Source: JABFRZ01 sp964631945
GTDB taxonomy: Bacteria > Planctomycetota > UBA1135 > GCA-002686595
Assembly (NCBI GenBank): GCA_964631945.1
Contig: CAZWAY010000032.1
Location: 1 to 64,000 of the forward strand
Direction of reading: 5' to 3'
Length of the DNA: 64,000 nt
Under the pieces are notes generated by a model that searched no databases, was not told the DNA's origin, and was given only the letters and a program-made list of their open reading frames with translations. A program made the position numbers and the translations under genes. Position 1 is the stretch's first letter, and the number at the start of each line of letters is the position of its first letter. Positions 19,464-27,747 of this stretch are shown here, one piece after another.

Positions 19464-21862
19464 GCGCGCGCGACATCCACGGCAGCGGCCCGCCCTGGCC
19501 GGAAGGGTTCCGGCTGATCGGGCGCGCGCAGCGCAAGATCGACGGCCTGGCCAAGGCCACCGGCGCGGCGCTCTACAGCGACGACCTCGTGCTGCCCAAC
19601 ATGCTGCACGCCAAGATCCTGCGCAGCCCGCACGCGCACGCGCGCATCCGCGCCATCGACGCGCGCGCGGCGCTGGCCCTGCCGGGCGTGCACGCGGTGA
19701 TCACCGGCCAGGACATGCCGATCGCCTACGGCGTGATCCCGTGGACGCCGGACGAGCACGCGCTCGCGCTCGAGAAGGTGCGCTTCATCGGCGACGAGGT
19801 CGCGGCCGTGGCCGCCCTGGACGAGGACACGGCCAACCGCGCGCTCAAGGCGCTGCGGGTCGAATACGAGCCGCTGCGCGCCTTCCTCGAGCCCGAGGAG
19901 GCCCTGGCCACGCCCGAGCCGCAGATCCACGAGCAGACCGGCGAGCACAAGGCCAAGGAACACCGCGGCAACGTCTCCAAGCACGTGCACCTCGAATTCG
20001 GCGACGTGGACGCCGCCCTGGCGGGCGCCGACGTGGTGGTCGAGGACGACTACGAGTTCCACGGCACGACCCACACCCCGATCGAGCCGCACTGCGCCCT
20101 GGCCCAGTACGGCGCCGACGGCGTGCTGACGGTGTGGTCCTCGACGCAGATCACGCACTACGTGCAGAAGGCCCTGGCCAAGGTGCTCGAACTCCCCGAG
20201 GCGCGCGTGCGCGTCGTGCAGCCGTGCCTGGGCGGCGCCTTCGGGGGCAAGAGCGACCCCTTCGCGCTCGAGTTCGTGGTCGCCAAGCTGGCCATGCTCA
20301 CCGGGCGCCCGGTGAAGTGCCTGTGGACGCGCGAGGAGGTGTTCTACGCGCACCGCGGGCGCCACCCGATGAAGATGCGCTACCGCACCGGCGCGCGCCG
20401 CGACGGCAAGCTGGCCGCGGTGGACGCGAAGATCCTGATCGACGGCGGCGCGTACTCGTCCTTCGGCCTGGTCACGACCTACTACTCGGGCCAGCTGCTG
20501 ACCGGACCCTACCACTTCCCCGCCTACCGCTTCGACTCGACGCGCGTCTTCACCAACAAGCCGCCCTGCGGGCCCAAGCGCGGACACGGTTCGGTGCAGC
20601 CACGCTTCGCCTTCGAGGTGCAGCTCGACCAGCTGGCGGAGAAGCTCGAGCTCGACCCGCTCGAGCTGCGGCGCCGGAACTTCCAGGGCGAGCACGTGCA
20701 CACCGTCAACGGCCAGCGCGTGACCTCCAACGGCTTCCTGCAGTGCCTCGACGCGGTCGAGCGCGCCTCGGACTGGAAGGCGCGCCACGGCCGGCTGCCG
20801 CGCGGGCGCGGGCTGGGCGTGGCCGGCTCGATGTACATCACGGGCACGAACTACCCCGTGTACCCCAATCCGATGCCGCAGGCGGGCGTGCAGCTCAAGC
20901 TGGATCGCTCGGGCCTGGTGACGGTCTTCACCGGCGGCAACGACATCGGCCAGGGCTCGAACTCGATCGCGCGCACGATCGTGGCCGAGGAACTGGGCCT
21001 CGACCCGGCCGACGTGCGCGTGGTCGCGGCCGACACCGACCTGTGCCCGGTGGACCTCGGCGCCTACTCCTCGCGCGTGACCTTCATGGTCGGCAACGCG
21101 CTGATCGACGCCTGTCGCAAGCTCAAGCACCGGCTCGTCACGGCCGTGGCCGAGCACTGGAAGGTCGACGAGGCGCGCGTGGCCTTCGGCCTCGGCGCGG
21201 CCCACGACCGCGGCGACGGGGCGCGCGCGCTCTCGATGCGCGAGGTCTTCCAGCTGGCCGAGGCGCGCTTCGACACGCTGGGCGAGACCGGCTCCTACAA
21301 CACCCCCAAGCTCGGCGGCGACTATCGCGGCGGCACGATCGGGGCCTCGCCGGCCTACTCCTTCACGGCCCACGTGGTCGAGGTCAGCGTGGACGAGGAG
21401 ACCGGGCGCATCACGGTCGAGAACTGCTGGATCGCGCACGACTGCGGGCGCGCGCTCAACCCGATGCTGGTGGCGGGCCAGATCGAGGGCTCGGCCTACA
21501 TGGGCATCGCCGAGGCGCTGATGGAGGACCACCGCGTCAACCGCTTCGGCCTGCACGCCGGCCCGTCGCTGCTCGACTACCGCATCCCGACCGCGCTCGA
21601 CACGCCCGAGCTGCACGCCCTGATCGTCGAGAGCCTCGATCCGGAGGGCCCTTACGGCGCCAAGGAGGCCGGCGAGGGCCCGCTGCACCCCTCGATCCCG
21701 GCCATCTCGAACGCGGTCTTCGACGCGCTCGGGATCCGCCTGCGCCAGCTGCCCTTCACGCCCGCCAGGGTGCTGGCCGCGCTGCGGGTCCAGGCCACGG
21801 CCGCGCGCGGCGGCGCGGCCCGGCCCGCGCGCGTGACCAGCGACCGGGAGCGCCCGTGCTGA
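19460..21862 (+). CDS. hcrA: 4-hydroxybenzoyl-CoA reductase, large molybdopterin subunit
   Basis: An 800-residue catalytic subunit of the xanthine oxidase family that binds the Mo-cytosine dinucleotide cofactor. In 4-hydroxybenzoyl-CoA reductase it removes the para-hydroxyl group reductively to give benzoyl-CoA. Landmarks: ILRSPHAHARI near the N-terminus, GGAFGGK (Mo-pterin contact), PCGPKRGHGSVQPRFAFE, GGNDIGQGSNS, SYSSRVTFMVGNA-type region (here AYSSRVTFMVGNA) and GPYGAKEAGEG with the active-site Glu. From memory of the family, these blocks agree better with HcrA/HbaC than with CoxL or xanthine dehydrogenase. The GTG start overlaps the hcrC stop and the end overlaps hcrB by 7 bp. Confidence 0.85.
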   Translation: MSARDIHGSGPPWPEGFRLIGRAQRKIDGLAKATGAALYSDDLVLPNMLHAKILRSPHAHARIRAIDARAALALPGVHAVITGQDMPIAYGVIPWTPDEHALALEKVRFIGDEVAAVAALDEDTANRALKALRVEYEPLRAFLEPEEALATPEPQIHEQTGEHKAKEHRGNVSKHVHLEFGDVDAALAGADVVVEDDYEFHGTTHTPIEPHCALAQYGADGVLTVWSSTQITHYVQKALAKVLELPEARVRVVQPCLGGAFGGKSDPFALEFVVAKLAMLTGRPVKCLWTREEVFYAHRGRHPMKMRYRTGARRDGKLAAVDAKILIDGGAYSSFGLVTTYYSGQLLTGPYHFPAYRFDSTRVFTNKPPCGPKRGHGSVQPRFAFEVQLDQLAEKLELDPLELRRRNFQGEHVHTVNGQRVTSNGFLQCLDAVERASDWKARHGRLPRGRGLGVAGSMYITGTNYPVYPNPMPQAGVQLKLDRSGLVTVFTGGNDIGQGSNSIARTIVAEELGLDPADVRVVAADTDLCPVDLGAYSSRVTFMVGNALIDACRKLKHRLVTAVAEHWKVDEARVAFGLGAAHDRGDGARALSMREVFQLAEARFDTLGETGSYNTPKLGGDYRGGTIGASPAYSFTAHVVEVSVDEETGRITVENCWIAHDCGRALNPMLVAGQIEGSAYMGIAEALMEDHRVNRFGLHAGPSLLDYRIPTALDTPELHALIVESLDPEGPYGAKEAGEGPLHPSIPAISNAVFDALGIRLRQLPFTPARVLAALRVQATAARGGAARPARVTSDRERPC

Positions 21863-22875
21863 GGCTGCCGCCCTTCGAGCTGGCCGAGCCGCGCACGCTG
21901 GCCGAGGCCTGCGCGCTGCTGGCCGAGCACGGCGAGCGGGCCCGGCTCATCGCCGGCGGCACCGACCTCGTGCCCAACATGAAGCACGAGCTGTTCACGC
22001 CCGAGCTCGTGATCTCGCTGGCTCGGCTGCCCGAGCTGCACGGCATCCGCGTCGAATCCGACGGCACGCTGGTGCTGGGCGCGATGACCTCGCTGGACGA
22101 ACTCGCGCACGACGAGCGCGTGCGCGCGCGCGCGCCGGCCCTGGCCCAGGCCGCCGGCCTGGTCGCCGGTCCGCAGCTGCGACGCATGGGCACGCTGGGC
22201 GGCAACGTCATGCTCGACACGCGTTGCCAGTGGTACAACCAGACCTACTTCTGGCGCTCGGCCCTGGGCTTCTGCCTGAAGAAGGACGGCAGCGCGTGCC
22301 ACGTGGTGGCGGGTGGCGCGAACTGCGTGGCCGCGGCCAGCAACGACACGGCTCCGGCGCTGATGAGCCTGGACGCGGAGCTCGTGTTCCAGGACGCCTC
22401 GCGCGCGCGACGACTCGCGATCGACGCGCTGTACACCTCCGACGGCATCCAGAACAAGCGCGTGGGACACGAGATCCTGGTGGAGGTGCGCGTGCCGCGC
22501 GTGCCGGCCGGTCACCACGGGGCCTACGGCAAGCTGCGCGAGCGCGGCTCGATCGACTTCCCGCTGCTCGGCCTGGCGGCGCGCCTGGACCTCTCGGAGG
22601 CCGGCGAGGTGCACGCCGCCGCGCTGTGCGCCGTGGCCCTGCAGGCGCGTCCGCTGCGCCTGGAGCGCGCGATCCAGCCGCTGCTCGGGACGCGGCCCGG
22701 CACGGAGACCTTCCGGAACGCGCTCGAGGCCGCCGGCGAGCTCGCGCGCAAGCAGTGCCATCCCCTGGACAACGTCCCGGGCGACCCCGACTACCGCCGC
22801 GAGATGGTGCCCGTCTACGTGCGCCGCACCCTGGCGGCCGCGCTGGAGGGGACCGGTCCGGTGCACCACCTCTGA
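21856..22875 (+). CDS. hcrB: 4-hydroxybenzoyl-CoA reductase, FAD/[4Fe-4S] subunit
   Basis: A 339-residue FAD-binding subunit of the CoxM family, with FAD motifs AGGTDLVPNMK and GTLGGNVMLD. The diagnostic feature is an inserted loop with four cysteines spaced C-x15-C-x7-C-x8-C (from LDTRCQ to ANCVAA). This is the spacing reported for the extra [4Fe-4S] cluster unique to the beta subunit of 4-hydroxybenzoyl-CoA reductase, which reverses electron flow for the low-potential reduction. It separates this operon from ordinary aldehyde or CO dehydrogenases. The GTG at 21856 overlaps hcrA. No ferredoxin or 4-hydroxybenzoate-CoA ligase gene lies nearby. Confidence 0.87.
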   Translation: MLRLPPFELAEPRTLAEACALLAEHGERARLIAGGTDLVPNMKHELFTPELVISLARLPELHGIRVESDGTLVLGAMTSLDELAHDERVRARAPALAQAAGLVAGPQLRRMGTLGGNVMLDTRCQWYNQTYFWRSALGFCLKKDGSACHVVAGGANCVAAASNDTAPALMSLDAELVFQDASRARRLAIDALYTSDGIQNKRVGHEILVEVRVPRVPAGHHGAYGKLRERGSIDFPLLGLAARLDLSEAGEVHAAALCAVALQARPLRLERAIQPLLGTRPGTETFRNALEAAGELARKQCHPLDNVPGDPDYRREMVPVYVRRTLAAALEGTGPVHHL

Positions 22876-22940
22876 CCGGGACCCCCGCAGGGCTTTCCGG
22901 TCCGCGGGGCGAGGCGAGGCGCGGACGAGGATTAGCCAGA

Positions 22941-22953
22941 GGGCCTTCGGCCC
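22941..22953. terminator. Small hairpin after hcr operon
   Basis: GGGCC-TTC-GGCCC sits 65 bp after the hcrB stop in a 114-bp gap, together with a wider CCCGC...GCGGG pair around 22886-22910. There is no T-run, so it is only a weak terminator candidate. Confidence 0.3.
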
Positions 22954-22989
22954 GCGGGGGAGATCCGACCGATAGGCGCATGCGTTCCC

Positions 22990-24048
22990 ATGGGATCCTC
23001 CGTCCCCAGAGAGGGCTCCGCCCCGGGCTCGCCCCCGCCTTCGGCCGCGCCGGAGACGCTCGCCCGCCTCGTGCTGCGCTGTCGCGAGCTCTCGGCCTTC
23101 CTCGATGCGGCCGTGCCGAGCCTGCCGGCGCGCGAAGAGACGCCGTTCCTGTACGGCCAGCTGGACGAGGTGCTGCAACGCTTGCAGGCGAGCCTGCGGC
23201 CGCTGCAAGTCGGCGAGCACGCCACGGACAAGGGCGCGAGCTTCCTGCGCCGCCTGGCCGGCAAGAAGACGCGCGAACCGCGCAAGAGCGAGCCGCGCTA
23301 CGACCTGCAGGGCAACGCCTGGACGATCCCGGTGACCGAGCTGGTGGGCTTCCTCTCGCACTCCGGCAAGTCGGGCTTGCTGTGGGTGACCTCGCCGGCC
23401 GAGACGTTCGTGCTCGAGTTCGCGCGCGGGAACCTGGTGCACGCCACCAGCAACGCACCGCCGGTCGCCTACCGCCTGGGCGAGATCCTCCTGTCCGAGG
23501 GCCTGCTCAGCGCGGCCGAGCTGGCCGAGGTGATCGACTACGCCAAGGCCGCCGACGACCTGCTCGGGAGCTACCTCGTGCGCACGGGGCGCATGCAGCA
23601 CGCCGACCTCCAGCGCGCGCTCGCGATCCAGGTGCAGCAGCTCTTCCACCGCTTGATGGACGCCGAGAACGCGCTGTACCGCTTCCAGGAGGGCGCGCAG
23701 CTCCTGCGCAGCCAGAGCCTGGAGGTCAACATCACGCAGCTCCTGCTGGAGAGCGCGCGCATCAAGGACGAGGAGCGCCAGCGGGCCGACAACCGCGCCG
23801 CGACCGGCGCACGCCCGAGCCTGGGCTCGGCCCTGGAATTCCTGAGCGAAGCACCCGCGGCGCTGCCCAGCGCGGCGGTCGCCGGCGAGCCCGCCCCAGC
23901 GGGTCCGGCCGCGACCAGCGCGACTCCGTCGGAAGCCGCGCGCGAGGAACCCGCGGCCGCGCTACCGCGGGCCGAGGCGGCGCTCGGCGCTTCCGAGGCG
24001 AGGGAACCCGCGACCTCGGATCACGCCCCCGAGAAGAAGGCCGACTGA
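22990..24048 (+). CDS. DUF4388 (PATAN-like) domain protein
   Basis: A 352-residue cytoplasmic protein. After a helical N-terminal region (about 20-90), residues about 98-260 form a DUF4388-type module: LVGFLSHSGKSGLLWVTS, FARGNLVHATSN and YRLGEILLSEGLL. A helical tail containing LGSYLVRTGRMQHADLQRALAIQVQQLF follows. Such domains occur in gliding, two-component and regulatory proteins of delta-proteobacteria-like and planctomycete lineages, and probably mediate signalling contacts. The C-terminal 90 residues are low-complexity Ala/Pro/Glu. No enzymatic motif. Single gene, 114 bp after hcrB. Confidence 0.7.
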   Translation: MGSSVPREGSAPGSPPPSAAPETLARLVLRCRELSAFLDAAVPSLPAREETPFLYGQLDEVLQRLQASLRPLQVGEHATDKGASFLRRLAGKKTREPRKSEPRYDLQGNAWTIPVTELVGFLSHSGKSGLLWVTSPAETFVLEFARGNLVHATSNAPPVAYRLGEILLSEGLLSAAELAEVIDYAKAADDLLGSYLVRTGRMQHADLQRALAIQVQQLFHRLMDAENALYRFQEGAQLLRSQSLEVNITQLLLESARIKDEERQRADNRAATGARPSLGSALEFLSEAPAALPSAAVAGEPAPAGPAATSATPSEAAREEPAAALPRAEAALGASEAREPATSDHAPEKKAD

Positions 24049-24075
24049 GGGTCCGGCCCGGCCGCGCGGGCGCGC

Positions 24076-24309
24076 CTACTTCACCGGCAGCGGACTGCCC
24101 CAGCCCGGCCGCCCAAGACGGGTCTCGGGCACGCTCGGCGCGGCCGAAGCCGGCACCGCGCGCACGCTGAGCTCGCGTTCTTCGCGCGTGAAGCCGCGGC
24201 CCCAGCCCGGCTGGGTGGCCAGCGGGGCCTGGCGCGCGCGCGGACCCGAGCAGGCACCCAGCGCCAGCAGCGCGCCGCACAGCGCCAAGGGAATGGTTTT
24301 CCGGATCAC
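24076..24309 (-). CDS. Small predicted lipoprotein
   Basis: A 77-residue protein with signal peptide IPLALCGALLALGAC (lipobox LGAC, Cys about residue 19) and a short mature chain rich in Pro, Gly, Arg and Trp (QPGWGRGFTREER, then LGRPGWGSPLP). The two PGWG-containing segments look like a simple duplication. GTG 24309 gives a normal signal peptide. Unknown function. Confidence 0.55.
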   Translation of the reverse strand: MIRKTIPLALCGALLALGACSGPRARQAPLATQPGWGRGFTREERELSVRAVPASAAPSVPETRLGRPGWGSPLPVK

Positions 24310-24386
24310 GGGCAGCTCGGCTCCTCGCGCCGCATCCCAGCCTAACCGCTGCGGCCGAAACGTGGGGGCACGTGCGCCCACGCGAC

Positions 24387-25193
24387 TCACAATCCCCACG
24401 CTGCGCCGAGCGTGAACCACAGGCCCGAATCGTCGAAGCCGTCCTGATCGAGTGCCGCCGCCAGGGTGTCGTCGGGCACCGTGACCCCGGAGCCGCGCAG
24501 GAAGAACGAGGTGTTCTCGTCGAACTGGTAAGTGAGCGTGCCCGACAGGAGCAGGTCGGAGAGGCCCGCGCGCTTCTTGCCGAAGTAGAACTGCGCCTGG
24601 TCGTTGCTCATGTAGCCGAGCAGCAGCGCCATGGCCGCGCTCCAGCGCTCGTCCAGCATCACGCCGCGCGAGACCTGGTACTGCAGGTAGTAGTCGTCGT
24701 TCAGGTCGACGTCGTAGTAGGCCGTCAGGGAGTGCGCCAGGCCCAGGGCGTCGACGGCCAGACTCAGGTAGGCCTCCTTGGTCGAGGCCCGGATCTGCGG
24801 ATAGGTGTAGGCGATGCCGCCGAACGAGAGATCCAGGGCGCCGAAGCGCTGGGCGTAGTTCGCCACCAGGTCGAGCTCGGTCGTCTGCCCACCGTTGCCG
24901 TCCGGGAAGATCCCGTCGCCCGTGCGGTTGGTGAGCTGGGCGCTGTACCAGGTCACCAGGCTGAAGGTGGCGCCGTTGGCGAGCGGCGTGTTCACCGTCA
25001 GGTCGGCCTGCGTGACCGGCTGCAGCACGAGCGGGGTGCCCCGGAACCAGTGCGCCGTGGCCACGGTCTGCGAGGTGCTGACGGTCGAGCGCTCGCTCCC
25101 GCGCAGGTTGGCGCAGCCGCTGGCCGCGAGCCCGCACAGCCCGAGGGACAGCGCGACGATCCCGCGCGATCGGACGTGGGGGCGGATCTTCAT
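24387..25193 (-). CDS. Predicted outer-membrane beta-barrel lipoprotein, unknown function
   Basis: A 268-residue protein with signal and lipobox ALSLGLCGLAASGC (Cys about residue 27), then a mature region of alternating strands. Examples are YYDVDLNDDYYLQYQVSRG and LLSGTLTYQFDENTSFFLRG. The strand density and the final GLWFTLGAAWGL are typical of barrels. Tyr/Asn content is high. The ATG follows the only plausible signal peptide. It is divergent from mqnB with 109 bp between starts. Confidence 0.65.
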   Translation of the reverse strand: MKIRPHVRSRGIVALSLGLCGLAASGCANLRGSERSTVSTSQTVATAHWFRGTPLVLQPVTQADLTVNTPLANGATFSLVTWYSAQLTNRTGDGIFPDGNGGQTTELDLVANYAQRFGALDLSFGGIAYTYPQIRASTKEAYLSLAVDALGLAHSLTAYYDVDLNDDYYLQYQVSRGVMLDERWSAAMALLLGYMSNDQAQFYFGKKRAGLSDLLLSGTLTYQFDENTSFFLRGSGVTVPDDTLAAALDQDGFDDSGLWFTLGAAWGL

Positions 25194-25288
25194 CGCGGGC
25201 CGGAGCTCCGACCCGGAAGGGCTTTCGGGTGCGCCCCGGAAAAAGTTGAGGCCCCCCTCCCGGAGCGCGCCGCACCCACCTGGCCTGG

Positions 25289-25294
25289 TAGTCT
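25289..25294 (+). promoter_or_regulatory. Predicted -10 element TAGTCT for mqnB-mqnD
   Basis: TAGTCT ends 8 nt before the mqnB GTG and there is no ribosome site between them, suggesting a leaderless start. Confidence 0.4.
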
Positions 25295-25302
25295 GGCGCG
25301 GC

Positions 25303-25959
25303 GTGGCCCCGCCCGGACTCCCGCCCACCCTCGTGCTGGTGGCGAGCGCGCTGGAGCGCGAACGGCTCTCGGCCCTGGGGGGCATCCCGGTCGGGCTCGC
25401 GCGCACCGAGAACTGCGGCTTCGGGCCGGTGACGGCCGCGGCGCGCGCGGCGGAGCTCCTGGCGCGCCTCGCGCCCGCGCGCGTGCTCCTGGTCGGCATC
25501 GCGGGCAGCTTCGAGGCGCAGGCCGCGCCCCTCGGCAGCGCCACCGCCTTCGGGCTCGTGCGCCTCGACGGCCTGGGGGTCGGGAGCGGCGAGGGCTTCC
25601 TCCCACCCTCACGCCTCGGGCTGCCGCAGTGGCCCGGCCCGCCGCCGATCGAGGAGCGCCTCGCGCTGGCGGGCGCGGCCGAGCCGGAGTTGCTGACGGT
25701 GTGCTCGGCCAGCGCCTCGCCAGCGGAGCGCGCCGCGCGCGCCAGGCGCTACCCGCGCGCCCTGGGCGAGGACATGGAGGGCTTCGGCGTGGCGCTCGCC
25801 TGCCACCTTGCGGGGGTGCCACTCGCGATCGTGCGTGGCTTCTCGAATGCGGTCGGGGAGCGCGACAAGGACGCGTGGCGCATCGACGAGGCGCTCGCGG
25901 CGGCGCGCACGCTCGCGCTCGAGTGGCTCGCCCGGCCGGACTGGGGAGGTCGGGCGTGA
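25303..25959 (+). CDS. mqnB: Futalosine hydrolase MqnB
   Basis: Nucleosidase that releases hypoxanthine from futalosine to give dehypoxanthine futalosine in the futalosine (mqn) menaquinone pathway. The 218-residue protein belongs to the MTA/SAH nucleosidase fold. Motifs are VGIAGSF and the C-terminal block EDMEGFGVALA...RGFSNAVGERDKDAW, a strong match to MqnB. GTG 25303 is preferred because the first strand (LVLVASALERE) begins about ten residues in. The stop overlaps the mqnD GTG by 4 bp. mqnA, mqnC and mqnE are not in the window. Confidence 0.88.
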   Translation: MAPPGLPPTLVLVASALERERLSALGGIPVGLARTENCGFGPVTAAARAAELLARLAPARVLLVGIAGSFEAQAAPLGSATAFGLVRLDGLGVGSGEGFLPPSRLGLPQWPGPPPIEERLALAGAAEPELLTVCSASASPAERAARARRYPRALGEDMEGFGVALACHLAGVPLAIVRGFSNAVGERDKDAWRIDEALAAARTLALEWLARPDWGGRA

Positions 25960-26795
25960 GTCGAGCCTTGCGCGTGGGCCTCTCGACCTGCCCGAACGAC
26001 ACCTTCCTGTTCCACGCGCTGCTCACCGGCGCGGTGGCGGCGCCGGGGCTCGAGCTCGAGTTCGTGCTGGCCGACGTCGAGGAGCTGAACGAACGCATGC
26101 TGCGCGGCGAGCTCGAGCTCGCCAAGACGAGCGCCCACGCCATGCTGGCGCTGGCCGAGCGCGTGTGGGTGCTCCCGAGCGGCGCGGCCCTGGGCTTCGG
26201 GGTCGGGCCGCTGTTGCTGGCGGCGCCTGGACGGCCGACGGCCCTGCCGCTGGCACCCGCCGCGCGCGTGCTCGCCCCGGGGCGCTGGACCACGGCCGCG
26301 CTCCTGCTCGAGCTCCTCCACCCCGGTCCGCTGCGCGTGGAGCAGACGGTCTTCTCGGCCATCCTGCCGCAGCTCGCCGCGGGTCGCGCGGACTACGGCG
26401 CCTGCATCCACGAAGCGCGCTTCACCTGGCGCGAGCACGGCGTGGGCTGGGTGGCCGACCTCGGTCAGCTGTACGAAGAGCGCACCGGCGCGCCGCTACC
26501 GCTCGGCGGACTGTGCGTCTCACGCGCGCTGGGCCGGGCCACCGCGCTCCAACTCGCCGACGCCGTACGCCGCTCGCTCGAGTGGGGCCTGGCGCACCGC
26601 GCGGAGTGCCTGCCGACCCTGCGCGCCTACGCCCAGGAGCAGTCCGATGCGGTCCTGTGGGCGCACGTCGAGCTGTACGTGAACGAATGGACCCTGGATC
26701 TCGGCGCGGTAGGCAGGGCGGCCCTGACGACCCTGGCGCGTCTGGCGCGCGAACAGGGCCGCCTGGCCGAATCGGTCGAACTCGCCATCCTCTGA
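25956..26795 (+). CDS. mqnD: 1,4-dihydroxy-6-naphthoate synthase MqnD
   Basis: Converts cyclic dehypoxanthine futalosine to 1,4-dihydroxy-6-naphthoate in menaquinone synthesis. The 279-residue protein has the periplasmic-binding-protein-like fold and the family N-terminal signature LSTCPNDTFLFHAL. Further matches are the KTSAHAMLAL region and DYGACIHEARFTW. Length is normal. With mqnB it shows that menaquinone is made by the futalosine route, not the classical men route. Confidence 0.92.
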   Translation: MSRALRVGLSTCPNDTFLFHALLTGAVAAPGLELEFVLADVEELNERMLRGELELAKTSAHAMLALAERVWVLPSGAALGFGVGPLLLAAPGRPTALPLAPAARVLAPGRWTTAALLLELLHPGPLRVEQTVFSAILPQLAAGRADYGACIHEARFTWREHGVGWVADLGQLYEERTGAPLPLGGLCVSRALGRATALQLADAVRRSLEWGLAHRAECLPTLRAYAQEQSDAVLWAHVELYVNEWTLDLGAVGRAALTTLARLAREQGRLAESVELAIL

Positions 26796-26822
26796 CCCGC
26801 TAGACGCGGCCCGGATGGCGGT

Positions 26823-26851
26823 GGACCGCAGCCCGGGTCGGGCTGCGGTCC
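26823..26851. terminator. Perfect 13-bp hairpin between convergent mqnD and hc1-like gene
   Basis: The arms at 26823-26835 and 26839-26851 are fully complementary (GGACCGCAGCCCG and its complement) around a GGT loop. The position between two convergent stops suits a bidirectional terminator, though neither side has a T-run. Confidence 0.6.
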
Positions 26852-26874
26852 GTGATCTCGGGTCTTCGGGCGTG

Positions 26875-27060
26875 CTACTGAGCCCCGCCCGCGTCGCGCA
26901 TCTCCAGCATCTCCTTGCGGATCTCCTGGGCGATCGCCTTGACCTCCTGCATCGACTTGCGGACCCGTGAGGTGGCCGCCTTGTTGCCCTTGACAGCCTT
27001 GTCCACGTCGTCGCGAGCGGCCTCGACGGCCTGGCGGAGCTTCTCGTAGTTCTGAGTCAT
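26875..27060 (-). CDS. Histone H1/Hc1-like small basic protein
   Basis: A 61-residue protein matching the short Hc1-type family seen in Chlamydiae, Planctomycetes and some other bacteria: EKLRQAVEAARDD, then KGNKAATSRVRKSMQEVK and AQEIRKEML. It is predicted to be almost entirely helical with Lys/Arg on one face, consistent with nonspecific DNA binding. It is the core only, without the long Lys/Ala/Pro tail of chlamydial Hc1. ATG 27060 is chosen because a longer reading to 27147 would run through a structured, Pro-rich leader. The 177-bp upstream region contains several strong inverted repeats. Confidence 0.75.
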   Translation of the reverse strand: MTQNYEKLRQAVEAARDDVDKAVKGNKAATSRVRKSMQEVKAIAQEIRKEMLEMRDAGGAQ

Positions 27061-27078
27061 TGGGTGAGTCCTGAAGAA

Positions 27079-27152
27079 CAGGGGCCTCCGGGGGTCCGGA
27101 GGACTCCGAAGGGGCCCCTGGAAACCACATTCCGAGCCTTGGATCAAGGCTC
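27079..27152 (-). promoter_or_regulatory. Structured leader of the Hc1-like gene
   Basis: Upstream of the Hc1-like ATG are an outer inverted repeat CAGGGGCC...GGCCCCTG enclosing CTCCGG-GGGT-CCGGAG (27079-27120 region), and a separate perfect hairpin GAGCCTTG-GAT-CAAGGCTC (27134-27152). The arrangement may control expression, or part of it may end an incoming transcript from the EVE gene upstream. No known riboswitch is recognised. Confidence 0.4.
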
Positions 27153-27237
27153 AGGCTGCTTCCTGGCCCCAGGGAGGCGGGTCGGCGCGCCCCCCAGGGC
27201 CCGGACCCAATCACCCAAGTCTCGCCTCGAAAGTGAC

Positions 27238-27747
27238 TTAGGGCTCCAAATCTCGGGCGTCCAGGCCCCCCAGGGCGAGCACGACCCGCCACTCGGCCGC
27301 TCGCACGGGCTGGACCGACAACCGGCTGCCCCGCTGCAGGAGCAGCATGCCCTCCAGGCGCGGCTCGGCGCGCAGCTCGGCCAGCGCCACGAAGCGCGCG
27401 AGCGGGCGCTCGGCGCGCACGTCCAACGCGAACCAGCGCGGCGACGCGCGCGTGCTCTTGGGGTCGTGGCCGGGGTCGCGCGCATCGAACTGGGTCGGGT
27501 CGGGGTAGCCCGCGCTCGCCACGCGCGCGACCCCGGCCACGCCGCTCGGCACGGCGCTGGAGTGGTAGAAGAGCACCCCGTCTCCGCGCGCCATCTCGTC
27601 GCGCAGCAGGTTGCGCGCCTGGAAGTTGCGCACCCCGCTCCAGGCCGTGGTGCGCTTCGGCGCGCGCAGGAGATCGTCGAACGAGAAGGTCTCCGGCTCG
27701 GACTTCAGCAGCCAGTAGCGTGCGGCGCGGCTCGAGCGCGGGTTCAT
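27238..27747 (-). CDS. EVE domain protein (thymocyte nuclear protein 1-like)
   Basis: A 169-residue PUA-like EVE domain protein. The opening YWLLKSEPETFSFDDL and the WSGVRNFQARNLLRDEM block are family signatures, with GDGVLFYHSS after them. EVE domains bind modified bases such as 5-methylcytosine or related RNA/DNA marks; the bacterial role is uncertain. It is the last gene of a co-oriented run from the long NfeD. Its ATG overlaps the stop of the preceding membrane protein (ATGA), so it is translationally coupled to it. Confidence 0.88.
   Translation of the reverse strand: MNPRSSRAARYWLLKSEPETFSFDDLLRAPKRTTAWSGVRNFQARNLLRDEMARGDGVLFYHSSAVPSGVAGVARVASAGYPDPTQFDARDPGHDPKSTRASPRWFALDVRAERPLARFVALAELRAEPRLEGMLLLQRGSRLSVQPVRAAEWRVVLALGGLDARDLEP

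Noticed and set aside
19460..21862. CO dehydrogenase or xanthine dehydrogenase large subunit
   Set aside because: The paired FAD subunit has the four-Cys [4Fe-4S] loop of HcrB, and sequence blocks fit HcrA better.
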